A stretch of 10,296 nt of DNA from Chloroflexota bacterium (lineage in GTDB: Bacteria > Chloroflexota > UBA11872 > VXOZ01). The DNA lies in contig VXOZ01000271.1 of assembly GCA_009839775.1 (NCBI GenBank), positions 1 to 10,296 of the forward strand, in the 5' to 3' direction. A program made the position numbers and the translations under genes. This document shows positions 6,757 through 10,296 of the stretch, in pieces; the stretch's first letter is position 1; the number at the start of each line of letters is the position of its first letter. A model generated the notes under the pieces. That model was not told the DNA's origin. It saw nothing but the letters and a program-made list of their open reading frames with translations, and ran no database searches.

Positions 6757-6780
6757 TTACTATACGCTACGGTATCGTAA
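6757..6780. promoter_or_regulatory. Probable TetR operator of the MFS-TetR operon
   Basis: A 24-bp imperfect palindrome with arms TTAC/GTAA (6757-6760, 6777-6780) and ATAC/GTAT (6762-6765, 6772-6775) around a central TA (6768-6769); 18 of 24 positions are symmetric. Length and AT-rich arms suit a TetR dimer site. It covers the predicted transcription start (about 6778) and ends a few bases before the AGGAGGT of the pump gene, so a bound repressor would block initiation. Assignment to the downstream TetR is by position. Confidence 0.65.
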
Positions 6781-6784
6781 CTAT

Positions 6785-6813
6785 ATTCTAGATCGGATGA
6801 TCTCCTCTGTCAA
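6785..6813 (-). promoter_or_regulatory. Promoter of the MFS-TetR operon
   Basis: On the minus strand a perfect TTGACA (6813-6808), a 17-bp spacer and TAGAAT (6790-6785; 5 of 6 consensus bases) make the best sigma-70 type promoter in the window. Transcription should start near 6778, inside the palindrome at 6757-6780, giving a leader of about 37 nt to the ATG at 6741. A strong promoter with an operator at its start site fits repressor control. Confidence 0.75.
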
Positions 6814-6845
6814 GCGAGCATCCAAAAGGCCCGGCGTCATGTCCG

Positions 6846-6900
6846 GTGCAAGCAGGTGACAGCCACCGCAGACCCAGACGGGAAAGAGCCTGGGTTGCAC
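6846..6900. other. Compact potential three-stem structure in the intergenic gap
   Basis: The 259-bp gap between the pump start and the 591-aa gene stop has no gene. Within it GTGCA (6846-6850) can pair with TGCAC (6896-6900), enclosing two hairpins: GC-A-GGTG (6852-6858) with CACCGC (6864-6869), and ACCCAG (6872-6877) with CTGGGT (6890-6895). Only two bases separate the two inner stems, so the whole folds as a three-way junction in DNA or RNA of either strand. It matches no riboswitch or small RNA that I recognise. It may be a chance fold, a repeat, or part of the 3' end of the 591-aa gene transcript. Confidence 0.3.
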
Positions 6901-7000
6901 GAGAAGAGGCCGTCAGCGACGAGTCTACCTGGGGTCACGCTCCTGAGGATTAGCGCGCGGCAAGGCTGTGGGTGTCATCCCAGTCGTGTCCGGTCGACCG

Positions 7001-8776
7001 TTACACCCAGGGAAACGCGAGCGTCGGCTGGTTGGCGTAGCGCTGCATGGTGAGCGTGATGCGTTCGCCGGCCCCGGGCGCGAGACGGACGACGAGATGG
7101 GGCCCGTTCACCTCCGTCGTGATGCCGCCGGCGGTGGCACTGATGAACTGGTGTTCGGCGTACGCGCCGCCCTGAATGATGACCGTACGTTCCGCTACGG
7201 GGCTAAGGTTGACGAGCGTTACGCCGACTTCCGACGCTGTGAGGTGGTCCACCAGAGCCCCTACGTCCTCCGGCAGTCCGGCGCGGCGGCGGGCAGGATC
7301 GAAATAGCGCAAGCGGCACAGCAGCGGCCCGCCGTCGCGTCCCGTCGGGAATCCGCCCAGCGTAAGCCGAGTGAGCGCGTCGATGGTCGCCGGGTTAATG
7401 TGGTTCATGTCATCGGAGAGCCGCGTATCCGGGGTGGTGGTATCCAGCCGCATTTTCTCAATGCGGTCGCGCACGGTCGCATAGTCGCGTTGCAGCGCCT
7501 CCACCGGATAACCGGGGTTGTTTCCCGCCAGGAAGTCGTGCCAGGGGTCTTGGGGAGCGCGCTCGAGGTCCTGCGGGTCCATAGTCAAGTAATAAAGTTC
7601 GCGCGCGCCGGCCGCAAACGGCTCCGGCCGGAAGTCGTACCAGCCTTCCTCACCGTAGGTATCACCGTACATGTGGGGATATGTGGGCGCGCCGTCGGTA
7701 TCCTTGGCGTTGGCGTTCACGGCGTCGAGCATCTCGCGCCAGACGGCGAGGTAGCTCTGGTCGCCGGTCAGGAGTAGCGCATTGCCAAAGCCGTAGACGG
7801 CGCGCTGCTGCCATGCCGGCCGGTGCGCCAGCTTGCCGGTATTGTGGTCGATGACGGAGAAGCCCCAGCCGTAGACGCCGCCGTACCACTTGCCGTCGCA
7901 GGCGCCGCCAATGGTGCCGTCCAGCCCGATATTGGTGGGAACGATGCCGTTGTTCGCCTTGGTGTGCGCTACCCAGCCGTCCACGTACCGCACGATCCAA
8001 TCGCGGTACTTGGCTTCGCCGGTGAGGGCATAGGCGGTGAGAGCAACGGTGGTGACGGAGAGATTCAAGGGGTGGTCGCCGGCCACGTCGTTGTAGTCAC
8101 GGAAGTGGTCGAGCATCTGGGCAAAGCTGTTCTCGCCGTGCTTCGCGTCGAAGCGCCCCGCCACCTCGATGGGATCGCCGGCCCAATCGAGCGCGGTCGA
8201 CTTGCGCAACATGGGTCCGCGGCTGCCGTTGAACATGCTGCGGATGACGTTGTGTTCGGGGTCGTAGTTCAGCGCCTGGGGGTCTTCATCCATGTAGAAG
8301 CCCGCGTAGCGCCGGATGCGCTGCTCGTACGTGGCATCATTGGGATTGCTAAGCGGCTCCAGGATGAAGGGCGAAATCCACTCGCCGTGATGCATCCAGT
8401 CGAACATCACGGAGAATTCCTTGTAGTACATGCCCTCACGCGCCATGGGCACGTACTCGGTCTTCGCCTCGGTATACTGGCGCAAGTGCCCGTCCCACCC
8501 ATGCTTATACATGGCCAGGACGCTATCCGATGCGCCAAGCGCATGGAGCATAGGCCAATTGAGTAGGTTTTCACCTGCATCATCAGGGCCGTCGTTGCCA
8601 CCCCAACGCGGTATGCAAAGCAAGTAGCCGCGGTCATCGAAATACTTGGCATAGAACGCCGCGCACGCCGCTTCTTGGGCACGCAGCAACTCGCGCTCCA
8701 ACAACGCCCAATGCGGTGGAGGCATAGGCGCATCAATCGCTAGCGACGCGGATCGGCCAGTGAGCCCACTATCCAT
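7001..8776 (-). CDS. Uncharacterised six-hairpin (alpha/alpha-barrel-like) protein, possible glycan-active enzyme
   Basis: A 591-aa soluble protein without signal peptide. I do not recognise a named family with certainty. The body (about 25-450) is helical with repeated Trp/Tyr/Gly-rich loops, as in six-hairpin glycosidases and related lyases or epimerases: NLLNWPMLHALGASDS (70-85), KEFSVMFDWMHHGEW (119-133), NNGIVPTNIGLDGTIGG (275-291) and KWYGGVYGWGF (296-306). The conserved-looking D126/H129/H130/E132 cluster is a candidate active site. The C-terminal ~110 residues are beta-rich, like an accessory sandwich domain. The ATG at 8776 lies inside the end of the YwgA-like gene (8-nt overlap) and has a weak AAGGTGG upstream; Met18 (8725) is an alternative start without a Shine-Dalgarno. 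A tail fragment of a paralogue lies at 4438-4548. Enzymatic function is inferred only from apparent fold. Confidence 0.7.
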   Translation of the reverse strand: MDSGLTGRSASLAIDAPMPPPHWALLERELLRAQEAACAAFYAKYFDDRGYLLCIPRWGGNDGPDDAGENLLNWPMLHALGASDSVLAMYKHGWDGHLRQYTEAKTEYVPMAREGMYYKEFSVMFDWMHHGEWISPFILEPLSNPNDATYEQRIRRYAGFYMDEDPQALNYDPEHNVIRSMFNGSRGPMLRKSTALDWAGDPIEVAGRFDAKHGENSFAQMLDHFRDYNDVAGDHPLNLSVTTVALTAYALTGEAKYRDWIVRYVDGWVAHTKANNGIVPTNIGLDGTIGGACDGKWYGGVYGWGFSVIDHNTGKLAHRPAWQQRAVYGFGNALLLTGDQSYLAVWREMLDAVNANAKDTDGAPTYPHMYGDTYGEEGWYDFRPEPFAAGARELYYLTMDPQDLERAPQDPWHDFLAGNNPGYPVEALQRDYATVRDRIEKMRLDTTTPDTRLSDDMNHINPATIDALTRLTLGGFPTGRDGGPLLCRLRYFDPARRRAGLPEDVGALVDHLTASEVGVTLVNLSPVAERTVIIQGGAYAEHQFISATAGGITTEVNGPHLVVRLAPGAGERITLTMQRYANQPTLAFPWV

Positions 8777-9344
8777 CAGCTGCCACCTTTATGTGCCCCT
8801 TATCTTGAAGTTCTTCTACGACGGACTGGATCTCCTCTCTCGGGAAGTACGGCTTGATGTCATGGACCATTTGAGTTAGCGCTTCCACGGTCACCTTCTT
8901 CCCATCCCTTTGCATGTCACGTGCCACATAAACTGCTGTTGCGCGAAGCTCAAGTTCCTTAGCTGAGAATGCCCCGTAGTCATTGATCAATCTCTCTAGC
9001 TTGCCTTCGTGTTCGGCAATAAAATTTGACTCCTTCTCTTTGATAGGTGCAGCGTTCTTGCCTGGTTCAATTCGGTATCCGCCAAGGTCCGTCGGAACAG
9101 AGGTCACGTCAACACCACTCAGAGAATCCACTTGATCTAGGTCTTGCAGCACCTGTGAGGTGAATGGACCATATGTATAGAGTTTGTAATCATAGCCACA
9201 CTTGACGCCATAAACCTCTTGCAAGAGGTAGATGAGCTTTTGCAGCGCTGTCTTACCAAACTGTGAGCGTTTGGTTTGCAAGCGCTGCGCTAATTCCACG
9301 ATCAGAGCATATCGCTGCCAAGGGATTTGCAGGTCTTTGATCAT
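8769..9344 (-). CDS. YwgA-like protein, partner of the HD-domain protein
   Basis: A 191-aa cytoplasmic protein. The N-terminal part, FGKTALQKLIYLLQEVYG (29-46) followed by YDYKLYTYGPFTSQVLQDL (51-69), resembles the N-terminal region of Bacillus subtilis YwgA and its relatives: a winged-helix-like module with K-LQKLIYLL and YGP(F/Y)S elements, also reminiscent of the DUF4065/SocA group. The middle (100-150) is charged and helical, and the C-terminus again looks like a small helical bundle. The ATG overlaps the stop of the upstream HD gene by 4 nt (ATGA), and in B. subtilis ywgA also neighbours the HD gene ywfO. That shared neighbourhood is the best clue: it probably modulates or binds the HD enzyme. 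The molecular role is unknown to me. Base composition is clearly more AT-rich than in the genes to the left. Confidence 0.7.
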   Translation of the reverse strand: MIKDLQIPWQRYALIVELAQRLQTKRSQFGKTALQKLIYLLQEVYGVKCGYDYKLYTYGPFTSQVLQDLDQVDSLSGVDVTSVPTDLGGYRIEPGKNAAPIKEKESNFIAEHEGKLERLINDYGAFSAKELELRATAVYVARDMQRDGKKVTVEALTQMVHDIKPYFPREEIQSVVEELQDKGHIKVAADG

Positions 9345-10296
9345 CCTTTAGACTCTCTCTTTGCTTCTTCTTGATCGACGATCTGCTGACACTTTTGGCG
9401 CAATCTCTCGGGAACATAGATTCGAGATTGGTTCACCTCCTTGAGACCCCTAACGACAGGAGACAATTTGGATAACTTCTCAGTTTTTCCCCGGCTACTT
9501 CTTGGATTGATCCAAATATCTGTGTCTCCTGGGGCATACCACGACTTTTCTGTTTGATCCACAAAGCTCACATTATCGCCAAGGCGTTTTCTAATGTTCT
9601 CAAGGAAATGCAGATCATCATTCTCTGGTCTTTCAGGAGTCTCGAAAACACAGCGGTCATGGCTACGGCCTAGGATTGCCTTACCATCGACACCTCCTTT
9701 GCCATCGGCAAGGTGCCCGAAAACGCGCCAATCATCCCACTTAATATAGTACTCTAGTTTCTCAATGTCGCTAGGTGGAGGAAATAGACCTCCAGACTCT
9801 GCGAGCAATGTTCGCATCACACCTACCAGGTGTTTGTCATAAGCGCGGCGTGTACGGTGGAAGTAAACCTGTGTGAACATCATATAACGTGCAATGAATA
9901 AGTCCTTCAGCAGCGTGTTGACCTCCCAATTCTATGGCCAAGACAGGAGAACCAGTCTCTGGGTCCTCGATTGCCGTCAGTGTTGTGATTAGGCGATCTA
10001 AGTCATAGTGTCCATACCTTACGCCGACATGATAGGAATCTCGCAAGAGATAGTCCGCACGATCGGCGTCCGGTTGTCCGTCAACTAAATTTGTCCAGAA
10101 CAAACGGCGACCTACAGACGACTTACCTGCCAAGAAGTCTGCAATGTCTTGCGCCTTTATGTCATGGTTCTGGTTGAGGGGATGGCTTTCAATTACGTCC
10201 CTCATCAAGTTAGCAACTATGGCGGCCGAGTAGTCCTCATGCTTATTTTGCTTGTCTTTTTCGAACTCCGGCTTTAGGTCAACGCCGCCGAGAGAA
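9341..10296 (-). pseudogene. HD-domain phosphohydrolase (YwfO/SAMHD1-like dNTPase type), frameshifted and partial
   Basis: The gene enters from the right edge, with HEDYSAAIV at about 10242-10216, and carries the hallmark DADRADYLLRDSYHVGV and YGHYDLDRLI of the HD superfamily of deoxynucleotide triphosphohydrolases; the first HD metal motifs would lie beyond the window. After AAEG (GGA at 9905-9903) the frame runs into unrelated sequence and stops at 9837. Skipping one base (9902) restores LFIARYMMFTQVYFHRTRRAY, the expected continuation, which runs to a TGA at 9343-9341. The TTG at 10208 and ATG at 9883 are thus internal codons, not gene starts. The gene is either inactivated, affected by a sequencing error, or uses +1 frameshifting. 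If functional it would cleave dNTPs or related nucleotides. It is the first gene of the unit with the YwgA-like and 591-aa genes. Confidence 0.75.

Noticed and set aside
6841..6900. Cobalamin or other known riboswitch
   Set aside because: GGTG and GGGAAA pieces recall fragments of riboswitch consensus, but the order and surrounding helices do not fit, and no gene follows in the right orientation on the plus strand.
6968..8566. Two long plus-strand open frames (269 and 247 codons) opposite the 591-aa gene
   Set aside because: They are antisense shadows produced by GC-ending codons; the minus-strand frame is confirmed by the paralogous tail at 4438-4548.
9341..9883. A separate 180-aa gene starting at ATG 9883
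   Set aside because: Sequence just upstream in the same frame (LFIARY) continues the HD family, so this is the C-terminal half of a frameshifted gene.
1..10296. CRISPR array, tRNA or rRNA genes, transposase genes
   Set aside because: No regularly spaced repeats, no tRNA cloverleaf with T-arm consensus, and no transposase or integrase motifs were seen on either strand.

Overview
The window looks like a piece of chromosome from a GC-rich, free-living or host-associated bacterium. The mixture of AbrB-PIN toxin-antitoxin genes, an isolated plsX, a DHA2 efflux pump and an uncharacterised (alpha/alpha)-barrel-like enzyme would suit Chloroflexota or a similar environmental phylum. No phylogenetic marker is decisive, so the taxonomy is a guess. 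Every gene is on the minus strand except plsX.

Layout, left to right. (1) 1-893: a minus-strand operon with its own promoter, AbrB-type antitoxin -> PIN (VapC-like) toxin -> start of a DUF262 protein. The genes are joined by 4-nt start/stop overlaps, and the DUF262 gene runs off the left edge and may be frameshifted. (2) About 894-1273: no recognisable gene. (3) 1274-3018: modA-modB, the binding protein and permease of a molybdate ABC transporter, with no modC ATPase next to them. A palindromic dispersed-type repeat is embedded in frame in the modB 5' end. (4) 3019-4437: plsX (plus strand, TTG start, strong Shine-Dalgarno), flanked on both sides by inverted-repeat elements. (5) 4438-6813: an efflux cassette, a DHA2-type MFS pump followed by its TetR regulator. 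It has a near-consensus promoter and a 24-bp imperfect palindrome just downstream of the -10 that is the likely TetR operator. Just beyond the TetR stop lies a 3'-end remnant of a second copy of the 591-aa enzyme found at 7001-8776. The pump cassette therefore sits between two directly oriented, diverged copies of the same gene tail. (6) 7001-8776: a 591-aa uncharacterised six-hairpin-like protein. (7) 8769-10296: a lower-GC segment with a YwgA-like protein and an HD-domain phosphohydrolase of the YwfO/SAMHD1 type. The HD gene is broken by a single-base frameshift near 9902 and runs off the right edge.

The HD, YwgA-like and 591-aa genes are joined by 4- and 8-nt overlaps and so read as one transcription unit. 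HD + YwgA-like is a recurring pair (compare B. subtilis ywfO/ywgA) whose joint role is not established as far as I know. The points most worth a second look are the HD/YwgA-like/six-hairpin unit with its frameshift, the duplicated gene tail flanking the efflux cassette, and the AbrB-PIN-DUF262 coupling.
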